A stretch of DNA of 58,066 bases from Acidobacteriota bacterium. Its GTDB lineage: Bacteria; Acidobacteriota; Blastocatellia; Pyrinomonadales; Pyrinomonadaceae. The stretch covers positions 1 to 58,066 of the forward strand of contig JAKOVX010000047.1 in NCBI GenBank assembly GCA_029781855.1, in the 5' to 3' direction. Made by a program: the position numbers and the translations under genes. Positions 36,465 to 44,970 of this stretch are shown in pieces (position 1 is the stretch's first letter; each line of letters opens with the position of its first letter). The notes under the pieces were generated by a model, which saw only the letters and a list, made by a program, of their open reading frames with translations, searched no databases and had not been told where the DNA came from.

Positions 36465-38624
36465 ATGAAATTCCTGTTGAGAGTAATATTCGTAGTCGTT
36501 CTCGCGACCGTGGGAGCATTCGCGCAGATACCGTCCCCGTCGGCATCGCCGCCGGCGCCGGTCGACTCGGATGTCGTAAGGATCTCGACCGATCTGATCC
36601 AGATCGACGTAACCGTTACCGATTCGAAAGGTAAGGCGATCACGGATCTTAGTCCCGATGAGATCGAGATATTCGAGAACGGAAAGAAACAGAAGATCAC
36701 GAATTTCTCATTCAACTCAACGGCCGCCCCGTCAAACGCACCGGCGGAAAAGGCGAAGGTACCGGATAAGGACAACGTTCCGCTTCCGGCCAAAGTTTTG
36801 AGACGGGAGAACGTACGCCGCACGATGGCACTCGTCGTGGACGATCTTTCGCTGTCTTGGGAAAGCGCGATCGCGACACGCAAGGCGTTGAAGAAATTCG
36901 TCGATGAGCAGATGGAAAGCACCGATCTCGTCGCGATCATCGAAACCGGTGCGGGTGTCGGTGCCTTGCAGCAGTTCACGTCGGACAAACGCGCGCTCTA
37001 CGCTGCGATCGAACACATTAAGTGGAACCCGGTCGGATATGGCGAAACCAGCGCGTTTGCCGGTTTGGAGCCGACGCTCCTGCAGCAAAGAAAGGCCCTC
37101 GGCGACGCGTCGATCTCGATGCAGGACATCGAAGAAGAACGCCGAAAGAACAATGCCAAGGATGACGAGCGAGCGAGCGTGTTCGCCAGCGGCACGCTCG
37201 GTGCCCTTGCATATGTGGTCGCCGGAATGAGCGAGTTGCCCGGACGAAAAACCGTCGTAATGTTTTCCGAAGGGTTTCGGCTGACTCAGCGCGACGATTA
37301 CGGCCTCGAATCCGGCGGACGCGTTGCTTCAATGATCAAGAAGATAATCGACCTTGCCAACCGGTCGTCGGTCGTCATTTACACAGTCGATGCCCGCGGT
37401 GCCCAAACGACTGCCTTTTCACCCAAGGACCTGATCGTTATCGACACCCCGGACGAGATATCTCAGAGTCTCGCGACCCGGACCGATCACTTGCGTTCGA
37501 CCCAGGAGGGGCTGACATTTCTGGCGAAGGAAACGGGCGGAATGGCTGTCCTAAACAACAATGACCTGACCGGCAGCCTTGTTAAGGTCCTCGAAGACAA
37601 AAGCTATTATCTCGTCGGATACGTACCCGATGAGGAGACATTCGATCCGGCGGTTCGGCGCTACAACCAGCTTGAGGTCAAGGTCAGCCGGCCCGGAGCA
37701 AAGGTCAGGTACCGCAGCGGATTCTTCAACGTTGCCACAGCAGAAGATAACGCCGCTCCTACGGTCAAATCGCCGGTGCAACAGCTCAAGGCTGCGCTCA
37801 CTTCGCCCTTTGCGGCGGAGGGCGTCACCGTACGGTTGAACGCGTTGTTCGGAAACGATCAGGCAAATGGGTCGTACGTCCGGTCGCTCCTGCACATCGA
37901 TGCGTCGGACCTTACCTTTACCGATGAAAAGGATGGGATGAAAAAGGTGGCGTTCGATGTTTTGGCGGTTAGTTTTGGCGAGAACGGTCAGGCCGCGGAC
38001 CAGATCGCAAAGACCTACACGTTTCCGATCAAGCCTGAGGTCTATGAGCGGCTGCGGGCCGATGGATTCGTCTATGATCTTGTCTTCCCGGTCAAAGATC
38101 CCGGCACGTATCAGTATCGTATGGCGATACGCGACACGGTCAGCGGCCGGATCGGCTCGGCGAGCCAGTTCATCGAGGTGCCTAATCTCAAGAAGAAGCA
38201 GTTGACGTTGTCGGGAATAGCCCTCGTGAGTTACTCGCCGGATCAGTGGAACCGGCGTGCCGCTTCTAATGACGGAAGTGGCGGCAGAGGCCCGATCGCC
38301 GACACGGCACTTCGGCGGATCAAGTCCGGTTCGGTGCTGCAATACGGCTACGACATTTATAACGCCAAGCCCGGACCGTCCAAACAGCCGAACCTGAATG
38401 CGAGGATACGCATATTTCGCGACGGCAAGATATTTCTCGACGGCACGCCGCATGCGGTTCCGACCGACGGCCAGAAAGACCTCGCCCGAATTCACGCGTC
38501 CGGAGCCATTGAGGTGGGAAGGTCGATGGTGCCCGGGGATTACATCCTGCAGGTCGTCGTCACTGATGAGAACGGAAAACAGCTTTCGGCAAGTCAGTTT
38601 TTACAGTTCGAAGTGGTGCAATGA
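36465..38624 (+). CDS. Secreted VWA-domain protein, paralogue 2
   Basis: A 719-residue exported protein, colinear with the preceding gene over its whole length: both share the LIQ-DVTVTDSKG beta domain, the VVDDLSLS-ESA MIDAS strand, RKALKKFVDEQM, a PGRK(S/T)V-(L/M)FS(D/E)GF motif, and an end in FLQFEVVQ or FIQFEVVQ. The Asp/Thr-rich insertion of paralogue 1 is replaced here by a charged segment (QDIEEERRKNNAKDDERAS). I took the ATG at 36465 because it begins the signal peptide MKFLLRVIFVVVLATVGAFA; a TTG 15 bases upstream is less likely. Probably co-transcribed with paralogue 1. Confidence 0.88.
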   Translation: MKFLLRVIFVVVLATVGAFAQIPSPSASPPAPVDSDVVRISTDLIQIDVTVTDSKGKAITDLSPDEIEIFENGKKQKITNFSFNSTAAPSNAPAEKAKVPDKDNVPLPAKVLRRENVRRTMALVVDDLSLSWESAIATRKALKKFVDEQMESTDLVAIIETGAGVGALQQFTSDKRALYAAIEHIKWNPVGYGETSAFAGLEPTLLQQRKALGDASISMQDIEEERRKNNAKDDERASVFASGTLGALAYVVAGMSELPGRKTVVMFSEGFRLTQRDDYGLESGGRVASMIKKIIDLANRSSVVIYTVDARGAQTTAFSPKDLIVIDTPDEISQSLATRTDHLRSTQEGLTFLAKETGGMAVLNNNDLTGSLVKVLEDKSYYLVGYVPDEETFDPAVRRYNQLEVKVSRPGAKVRYRSGFFNVATAEDNAAPTVKSPVQQLKAALTSPFAAEGVTVRLNALFGNDQANGSYVRSLLHIDASDLTFTDEKDGMKKVAFDVLAVSFGENGQAADQIAKTYTFPIKPEVYERLRADGFVYDLVFPVKDPGTYQYRMAIRDTVSGRIGSASQFIEVPNLKKKQLTLSGIALVSYSPDQWNRRAASNDGSGGRGPIADTALRRIKSGSVLQYGYDIYNAKPGPSKQPNLNARIRIFRDGKIFLDGTPHAVPTDGQKDLARIHASGAIEVGRSMVPGDYILQVVVTDENGKQLSASQFLQFEVVQ

Positions 38625-38795
38625 GCATCGCTCGTGTTCCAATTAGACTAGGTATTACCGGTTCAAGCTGACGCCATTTAAGGCACCGCGACGATCCGGG
38701 GCAATTCCGATCATCGATCCCGTCGGCGCGCACCTATATTGTGATATTTCCGCGCGTTAGGGCTGTCTGCCGCTGCGGGTGGTCAAGAGATCAAA

Positions 38796-39911
38796 ATGTT
38801 AAAGATAGCTTCGATAACTCTCACGGAAATCAACTTACCTCTGGTCCATTTTTTCGAGACCAGCTTCGGCCGGACTTACGAGAGGCGGATAATTCTCGTT
38901 CGCGTTGAGGACGCCGACGGCGGCGAAGGCTGGGGCGAAGTCACTTGCGGCGAAATTCCGAGTTATTCCGAGGAGTGGACCGACTCTGCGTGGGTCACGG
39001 TCGAGAAGATACTTGCGCCGATGGTCGTCGGCAAGACATTCGAGCGTGCCGTTGATGTCTGGGATTCGATGCGGCAGGCTCGCGGCCATCGAATGGCAAA
39101 GGCCTCTATCGAAACTGCGTGCTGGGATCTCGAGGCGAAGAAGCTCGGTATTCCGCTGTGGCGGCACATCGGCGGCGTGCGTACCGAGATAGAGTGTGGA
39201 GTGTCGATCGGCATTCAGGATACGGTCGAGGAGCTGCTGACCAAGATCCGCACGGAACTCGACGCCGGCTACAGACGCATCAAGATCAAGATCAGTCCGC
39301 GTTGGGATTACGACGTCATTGCGAAAGTACGTGAGACTTTCGGCAACATACGGCTGATGGGCGACGCCAATTCGGCGTACTCGCTCGACAACGCAGAGCT
39401 TTTCAAACGAATGGATTCGTTCGAACTGATGATGTTCGAGCAGCCGCTCGCTTTCGACGACCTCCTCTGCCATTCCAAGCTGCAGGCGCAGATCAAGACG
39501 CCGATATGCCTCGACGAATCGATCCGCTCGCCCGCCGACGCCCTCGCTGCCATTGAACTAAAGGCCGGACGCATCATCAATGTCAAGCTTGGCCGCGTCG
39601 GCGGCTACGGCCAGGCAAAACAGATCGAGGAGATCTGCCGCAATGCCGGCATACCGGTCTGGTGCGGCGGCATGCTCGAGAGCGGCATCGGCCGTGCCCA
39701 CAACATCGCGATGTCCACACTCGCCGGCTTCACACTGCCCGGCGACGTCTCCGCCTCAAAACGCTACTGGCACGAAGACATCATCTCGCCCGAGGTCGAG
39801 GTCACACCTGAAGGCACGATCATTGTGCCTGACGGGCCGGGAATTGGGTTTGAAGTGCGGCGAGATCGAGTTGAAAAAATCAGTGTAAAAAGCGTGATCG
39901 TGGAGGAATAA
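38796..39911 (+). CDS. menC: o-Succinylbenzoate synthase (MenC-type enolase superfamily enzyme)
   Basis: Dehydrates SHCHC to o-succinylbenzoate in menaquinone synthesis. 371 residues in the enolase fold: N-terminal capping domain (FFETSFGRTYERRIILVRVE), then the barrel with the KxK acid/base motif RRIKIKISPRWDYD, metal ligands in LMGDANSAYS, FEQPLAFDD and CLDESIRS, and the second catalytic Lys in IINVKLGRVGGYGQA. The set and length match the MenC/N-succinylamino acid racemase branch, so racemase side activity is possible. No other men genes are in the window. It is preceded by 171 bp of intergenic sequence; the next gene starts one base after its stop. Confidence 0.88.
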   Translation: MLKIASITLTEINLPLVHFFETSFGRTYERRIILVRVEDADGGEGWGEVTCGEIPSYSEEWTDSAWVTVEKILAPMVVGKTFERAVDVWDSMRQARGHRMAKASIETACWDLEAKKLGIPLWRHIGGVRTEIECGVSIGIQDTVEELLTKIRTELDAGYRRIKIKISPRWDYDVIAKVRETFGNIRLMGDANSAYSLDNAELFKRMDSFELMMFEQPLAFDDLLCHSKLQAQIKTPICLDESIRSPADALAAIELKAGRIINVKLGRVGGYGQAKQIEEICRNAGIPVWCGGMLESGIGRAHNIAMSTLAGFTLPGDVSASKRYWHEDIISPEVEVTPEGTIIVPDGPGIGFEVRRDRVEKISVKSVIVEE

Positions 39912-39912
39912 T

Positions 39913-40347
39913 ATGCTTCGCTTTATATTCTTTCTTCTGTTCATAGGTTCACCACTCGTTACGATTAGCTATTCGCAAACTCCGACATCGCCTATTCCAA
40001 CGCTCCCTTATGGAGAATTAATTGCAAAACAAGACGAGTATGCGGGCAAACGAGTACGGGTTTTCGGTTACTGGTTCGTATTCTTTGAAGCAAGTGCGTT
40101 ACATTCTCCCGAGGATTCGCCGCGCAAGAACGCGGCATGGGTTGACTTTGGAGACCTTTGTAAAGGGTCTGATGGCAAACTTAAGAAAGTTGGAAAGGAT
40201 TACGTTGGAAACCTGTCGGTTGTCTTTGTAGGCAAGCTAGAGACGGGGGGTTATTTTGGTCACGGAAACGGCTATAGATATAGATTTGTAGTAGATTGCG
40301 TTGAGCAGATAAAGAAACTTCCAAAGAACGAGCGAGTACCAAAATGA
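39913..40347 (+). CDS. Small secreted protein of unknown function
   Basis: Not recognised. 144 residues with a signal peptide (MLRFIFFLLFIGSPLVTISY) and a mature part of about 120 residues. Features are YAGKRVRVFGYWFVFFEA near the start, which looks like an OB-fold-like beta barrel entry (the phrase resembles proteins that discuss a property being altered by a small ligand), DFGDLCKGSDGK and VFVGKLETGGYFGHGNGYRY. Two Cys, one in DLCKGS and one in VVDCVEQ, could form a disulfide. It begins one base after the menC stop, so it may be co-transcribed, although base composition is lower in GC than menC. Confidence 0.7.
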   Translation: MLRFIFFLLFIGSPLVTISYSQTPTSPIPTLPYGELIAKQDEYAGKRVRVFGYWFVFFEASALHSPEDSPRKNAAWVDFGDLCKGSDGKLKKVGKDYVGNLSVVFVGKLETGGYFGHGNGYRYRFVVDCVEQIKKLPKNERVPK

Positions 40348-40408
40348 GGATTCCGGAATCGAACAAGATCACCTTTTCGATGGTCAATAGTCTATAATTC
40401 GTACAACG

Positions 40409-40615
40409 ATGAACGAGATCATTTTTATAATCGAAGAGGACGTCGAGGGCGGCTATAATGCTAAGGCGTTGAGCGAGTCGATCTTTACACAGGGCGAGAG
40501 CTTGGACGAACTTCGGGCGAATATCCGCGATGCCGTCGATTGTCATTACGATCCGGCGAGTAAGCCGAAGGTGATCAGGCTCCATTTTGTTAGCGAGGAA
40601 GTGCTCGCTGCATGA
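40409..40615 (+). CDS. HicB-like antitoxin (short form)
   Basis: 68 residues with the degenerate RNase H-like HicB fold: IIFIIEEDVEGGYNAKALSE is the first strand pair and TQGESLDELRANIRDAVDCH the helix. It lacks the DNA-binding tail found in longer HicB proteins. It overlaps the following hicA by 4 bp (ATGA), the arrangement of a coupled antitoxin-toxin pair. A TATAAT at 40393-40398 lies 10 bases before its ATG, with no ribosome binding site, suggesting a nearly leaderless mRNA. Confidence 0.82.
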   Translation: MNEIIFIIEEDVEGGYNAKALSESIFTQGESLDELRANIRDAVDCHYDPASKPKVIRLHFVSEEVLAA

Positions 40616-40854
40616 GACTGCCCCGGGACATCAGCGGCGTTTTGCTTGCTCGCGCTTTGAAGGAATTCGGTTACGAGATTTCGCGGCAGACGGGGAGTCA
40701 CATTCGACTAACGACCGAAGTTAACGGCGAACACCATATAACGATTCCAGCCCATGACCCGATCAAAATAGGTACGCTTTCCGGCATCCTTTCTGAAATT
40801 GCCAGACATCACGAGATCAGTCGCGAGGAATTGTTGCGTCGACTTGGCGTGTGA
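40612..40854 (+). CDS. hicA: HicA family toxin (mRNA interferase)
   Basis: 80 residues of the double-stranded-RNA-binding-like HicA fold. RDISGVLLARALKEFGYEIS is the first helix, followed by RQTGSHIRLTTEV, which carries the catalytic His in GSHIR, and HHITIPAHDPIKIGTLSGIL. HicA proteins cleave mRNA and are neutralised by HicB. In this pair the antitoxin gene comes first. All the fold's elements are present, so the toxin is probably functional. Confidence 0.88.
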   Translation: MRLPRDISGVLLARALKEFGYEISRQTGSHIRLTTEVNGEHHITIPAHDPIKIGTLSGILSEIARHHEISREELLRRLGV

Positions 40855-40935
40855 ACCAGGTAATTCAAACCATGTCACGCTTTCTTTATCGAGCTAAGTT
40901 CTCGTGAACGATCTCGTACCAAACAAGATCATCCC

Positions 40936-42747
40936 TTACATCGGCCAAAATATCCGCATCGACGCCATAACGACGACGAAGATGATCACCGTCATCGGCA
41001 GTCCGACTTTGAGAAAATCGCGAAACGTATAACCGCCGGGGCTCATTACGAGGATGTTGACCGGATGGCCGAGCGGGGTGATGAACGCCATCGAGGTTGC
41101 GAGGGCGACGCCCATCGCCATCGCTCGCGGATCTGCGTTTATTTGTTGAGCGATATTTATCGCCATCGGGCCGATAATGGCGGCGACGACAGCTCCGTTT
41201 ATAGCCTGCACGAGGACCGTGGTCAGGATGAACAGCCCGGCTAGGATCGCCATTGGGCCGAGTCCGCCGAGGGCTGCGACGACCTGATCAGCCAGCAGTC
41301 CGGCGGCGTTCGTTTTTGAAAGGGCGATGCCCATCGGTAGCATTCCGGCAACGAGGAACACGGTCTTCCAGCTGATCGAGGAATAAGCCTGATCGGTCGT
41401 CAGGATCCCGGTCACCATCATCATCAGCGCACCGCCGAGCATTACGGCGCCGATAATGTTCGGGAAAGCGATCGCGAGGAGCAAGGTCGCGACGAATATC
41501 ATCAATGCCGCACGGCCCTTGCCCGGTACCGTGATCTCCTTATCCGGGCCCTCGACGAACAGGATAATGTCGGGATCTGCGTGGAGCACCGCCAAACGTT
41601 CCCTCGTACCCTGCAGAAGCAAGGCGTCTCCGAACATCAACCGCTCATTTCCGAGGTTAGTTACGATCTGATGTGTTCCGCGCCAGATGGCGAGGACCGA
41701 AACGCCGTATTTGTCTCGAAAACGGGTCGAACTCAGCGTTTCGTCGATCAGCCGCGAACGCGGGCTGAGCATTGCCTCGACCACCTCGACCGAGCGTGAC
41801 TCGAGGTCGTGTTCGGTCCACTCGCTCTTCGGAACAAACTCCATATAGGGCTCAACGTCCCGACGGCGAAAATCTTCTTCGTCGCCCTCGAGAACGAGAG
41901 TGTCGCCCTGCTTGATCTCGGTCTCGGGCGTGAGCGCCAGCAGGCGCTTCTTCTTGCGTTCGATACCGACGACGCTAACGCCGAAATCCTGCCGCAGCGT
42001 GCTTTGATCGAGTCGTTTGCCGATCAGGAACGAATTGTCCGGGACTCGTGCGCGAAAGAGATTGGCACTGAGATTATACGCGGATATCAGGTCGCTTCGT
42101 TCCTCTTTGTTCGGAGCGATCGACCGTTCGAGGATCGATTCGCCGGGAAGAAAACGCCGGCCGATGAACGCGACATAGACGATCCCGACAACGATGATCG
42201 GAATGCCGACGGGCGCAAAATCCGTCAGGCTAAATCCTTGAATATCGCTGTCGTGGAGCAGCGAATTTATCACGATGTTCGCCGTCGTCAGCAGCGTCGC
42301 GGTCCCGCCGAGGATCGTGCCGAACGCAAGCGGCATCATCAGCTTCGACGTTTGGACCGAGGCCTTTTTCGCCGCGCCGGAGACGGCCGGCAAAAGCACG
42401 GCAGCCGCGGCAATGTTATTCATGAACAGCGACAGGAATGCGCTCGCGACCATTACCAGTACGACGAGGCGCAGTTCGCTCCGGCCGCCAAATTTGAGCA
42501 GCATATTACCGACCTGCTCCGTCACACCGGTTCGCTGCAGAGCGGACGCAATGATAAAGATCGCGAGGATCGTAATGACGGCCGACCGGCTAAATCCGGA
42601 AAACGCTTCTGCCGGCGTCAGGACACCTGTCACGCCGAGCGCCACAACGACCAGCAGAGCGACAAGGTCGGAGGGCAACAGCTCAGTTATAAATAAGATG
42701 AGGGCGGCGGCCAGGATTATGAGAGTAATGTCTAGTTGGTAGTCCAC
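40936..42747 (-). CDS. SLC13 (DASS) family permease with two TrkA-C domains
   Basis: A 603-residue inner-membrane transporter of the divalent anion/sodium symporter group, substrates being sulfate, dicarboxylates or similar. About 11 membrane segments are split by a cytoplasmic insert of roughly residues 205-380 with two TrkA-C/RCK-C domains, FRARVPDNSFLIGKRLDQST and LSPRSRLIDETLSSTRFRDK, which in this family bind regulatory ligands. Membrane signatures include ITELLPSDLVALLVVVALGV, FMNNIAAAAVLLPAVSGAAK and a late TPLGHPVNILVMSPGGY. Divergent in orientation from the PD40 gene and convergent with the hicBA pair. Confidence 0.9.
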   Translation of the reverse strand: MDYQLDITLIILAAALILFITELLPSDLVALLVVVALGVTGVLTPAEAFSGFSRSAVITILAIFIIASALQRTGVTEQVGNMLLKFGGRSELRLVVLVMVASAFLSLFMNNIAAAAVLLPAVSGAAKKASVQTSKLMMPLAFGTILGGTATLLTTANIVINSLLHDSDIQGFSLTDFAPVGIPIIVVGIVYVAFIGRRFLPGESILERSIAPNKEERSDLISAYNLSANLFRARVPDNSFLIGKRLDQSTLRQDFGVSVVGIERKKKRLLALTPETEIKQGDTLVLEGDEEDFRRRDVEPYMEFVPKSEWTEHDLESRSVEVVEAMLSPRSRLIDETLSSTRFRDKYGVSVLAIWRGTHQIVTNLGNERLMFGDALLLQGTRERLAVLHADPDIILFVEGPDKEITVPGKGRAALMIFVATLLLAIAFPNIIGAVMLGGALMMMVTGILTTDQAYSSISWKTVFLVAGMLPMGIALSKTNAAGLLADQVVAALGGLGPMAILAGLFILTTVLVQAINGAVVAAIIGPMAINIAQQINADPRAMAMGVALATSMAFITPLGHPVNILVMSPGGYTFRDFLKVGLPMTVIIFVVVMASMRIFWPM

Positions 42748-43003
42748 AGCCGGAAAAGCCCGAATCTAAGCCCGATTATGCGTAATTAGAAGATCGATCA
42801 TTCGGCCGCAGGTACGGCTCATGCGGCCTTGGGCCGGCACATGACCCTTCAATCGAAAAATGTTACCATATGCGTCTCATTTATATGAGCATGGGCGAGT
42901 AAAATGACGTCTTGGGTTTCATCACCGGTTCCTACACATTCAGAATTTCTCCAAATCTAAGCAAAAGGCGGTCAAGGATACCGCAAACAAGTAAGGTGAA
43001 AAG

Positions 43004-44884
43004 ATGAAGACCATCAAATACATTCTGGCAGTTTCAATTGTCTCGTTGATATGTGCGGACCTGGCCCGTTCGCAGGCCCCCGGCACTGAGAACGCTAACC
43101 AATTCCGTTTAGGGATCGCGTATTCGAGCAGCCTCCGTTCGAACAAGGAGCAATTTGAATTCACGATCGACGGACCCAAACGAAACAGTGCGACTACCTC
43201 GCCGCAAAAGGTCATCTTGAGCAGCACCGCGCCAATAGTTTATTTCACCAGAAGATTTTCGAAGGGTGAATCGTACGTTATTACACAAACTTCGGGTCCC
43301 AGAACCTGCTCGATCGAAGAAGCGGTCAGCCGCGGGACGTTTACAAACGGGGACATAGTGGTTTATGCCAACTGCGGGTATCCGCCGCTTTCGCAATACA
43401 GATTAGAGGTTTCGGGTATCGCGTCGGGCGAATTGTTTGAATTCAAGGATGGTCACGGACGCGGGCCCGCACAATTTCGATTTAATACGACTATTAACTG
43501 GGGAGCATTTCCGCAGGGCGACGACTACGCCATCTCGCAAACCGGCGGTCCGCGGCAATGTCGGATCGCGAACGGAAGTGGAGTCGTGCAGACAATCCCC
43601 GTTACGGTCAAAGCCGATTGCGGCAGTGTTCCGGCCGACGAGCCGCCATCGCCGCCGACCGCCGGATATCCGAAGATCGATCTCGTCACCCGCAGTTCTG
43701 ACGACAAGATTATCGGAACGTACTACGAGACGTTTACGCCGGTAATTGGCGGCATCGGCGCGGACGAAGGCCGGTATGTCGCCTTCGTGACCTACACCGT
43801 CGGCCTCGGCGGCGGCAGCGGAAAATACCGTCAGATCGTCTGGCGCGATCGAAAAACAGGCGAAACGAGGCTCGTAAGCCGCGGAATGAACGGGCAGGAA
43901 GGCAATCAGATGAGCCATAATCCGGCGATCTCGGCGGATGGCAAGTCAGTCGCTTTCGAATCGTACGCGACCAATCTTGTCCCCATCGACGGCAACGGCG
44001 TCCGTGATGTTTTCGTTTGGAATGCCGATACGAACCGGATTACTGCGGTCAGCGAAAATCGCGGGACCGAAGCCAATGGCGAAGCGTTCGAGCCCACTAT
44101 TTCGGCAGATGGAAGCCTCATCGCCTTCTCGTCCTCCGCCAGCAACCTTGCACCCGGCGTTGACGGGACCTCGACCGTCAATGTGTTCCTGCGCGATATG
44201 AGAAGTGGCTCGGTCACGCTCATTAGCAAGAACGAAAAGACCGGAAAGGCCGGCGGTGGCTCCAATCCCTCGATCTCCGAAGACGGCTCACGGATCGCCT
44301 TTTACAACTATTTTCCCCTCACAAAAGAGGATCAGAATAACCTATGGGACATTTATCTCTGGGAGAGCGGAAATCCGAAATTGAAAAGGGTCAGCAAGAC
44401 GGCGAGCGGCGGTGATAAAGATCAGGGCGAGGAGAGTTCGAGCCGTGTGGTTGCTCCCTCGATCTCCGGTAACGGAAAATACGTTGCGTTCGCGACGGCT
44501 GCGACCAATATGACGCCCGACGACACGAACAAACTGCAGGATGTGTTTGTCGTGGAGGTCGACTCGGGCAGGGTCGTACGAGCTAGCGCAGGCAACGAGG
44601 GAAAGCAAGGCGACGGCGACAGCCCGATCGGGCAAGGCGAGAAGATCGGGATCTCGTATGACGGAGAATGGGTCGCGTTCAGCACAAAAGCGGCTAACCT
44701 TGGTGGAAACATCCTACTGCGAAACACGCGAAATGGGCGGACGATCGTCATCTCGCCCGAAACTGGTCTGACCGTCGGAGCTCCGATGGTCTCGCGCGGT
44801 GCGGCATTTGTCGTCTTCGGTTCGAGCCGTCAACTAGATAGCCGCTTCCAGTCATCCGGCATCTTCGTCGTGGCCGCAAAATAG
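43004..44884 (+). CDS. Secreted protein with WD40-like (PD40) repeats
   Basis: A 626-residue exported protein (signal MKTIKYILAVSIVSLICADL). The N-terminal quarter contains two copies of a small domain ending in a Cys: copy 1 around YVITQTSGPRTCSIEEAV and NCGYPP, copy 2 around YAISQTGGPRQCRIANGSG and DCGSVP. The rest is a beta-propeller of TolB-like PD40 repeats of the form AxSxDGxxIAFxSxAxNL, for example NPAISADGKSVAFESYATNL, PTISADGSLIAFSSSASNL and PSISGNGKYVAFATAATNM. It probably forms an extracellular or periplasmic binding propeller. No enzyme motif is seen. A terminator follows at 44917. Confidence 0.85.
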   Translation: MKTIKYILAVSIVSLICADLARSQAPGTENANQFRLGIAYSSSLRSNKEQFEFTIDGPKRNSATTSPQKVILSSTAPIVYFTRRFSKGESYVITQTSGPRTCSIEEAVSRGTFTNGDIVVYANCGYPPLSQYRLEVSGIASGELFEFKDGHGRGPAQFRFNTTINWGAFPQGDDYAISQTGGPRQCRIANGSGVVQTIPVTVKADCGSVPADEPPSPPTAGYPKIDLVTRSSDDKIIGTYYETFTPVIGGIGADEGRYVAFVTYTVGLGGGSGKYRQIVWRDRKTGETRLVSRGMNGQEGNQMSHNPAISADGKSVAFESYATNLVPIDGNGVRDVFVWNADTNRITAVSENRGTEANGEAFEPTISADGSLIAFSSSASNLAPGVDGTSTVNVFLRDMRSGSVTLISKNEKTGKAGGGSNPSISEDGSRIAFYNYFPLTKEDQNNLWDIYLWESGNPKLKRVSKTASGGDKDQGEESSSRVVAPSISGNGKYVAFATAATNMTPDDTNKLQDVFVVEVDSGRVVRASAGNEGKQGDGDSPIGQGEKIGISYDGEWVAFSTKAANLGGNILLRNTRNGRTIVISPETGLTVGAPMVSRGAAFVVFGSSRQLDSRFQSSGIFVVAAK

Positions 44885-44916
44885 TCGGCCTTTAATACCA
44901 AACATTGGAAGATTCG

Positions 44917-44947
44917 ATGAGGTAAGCTCGAACTTGCCTCATTTTTT
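44917..44947 (+). terminator. Intrinsic terminator after the PD40 gene
   Basis: A 10-bp stem ATGAGGTAAG / CTTGCCTCAT (one G-T pair) with loop CTCGAA, followed by a run of T. It lies 33 bp past the stop and just ahead of ettA. Confidence 0.85.
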
Positions 44948-44970
44948 CGTTATCATCGGCGTTTAGTTCT

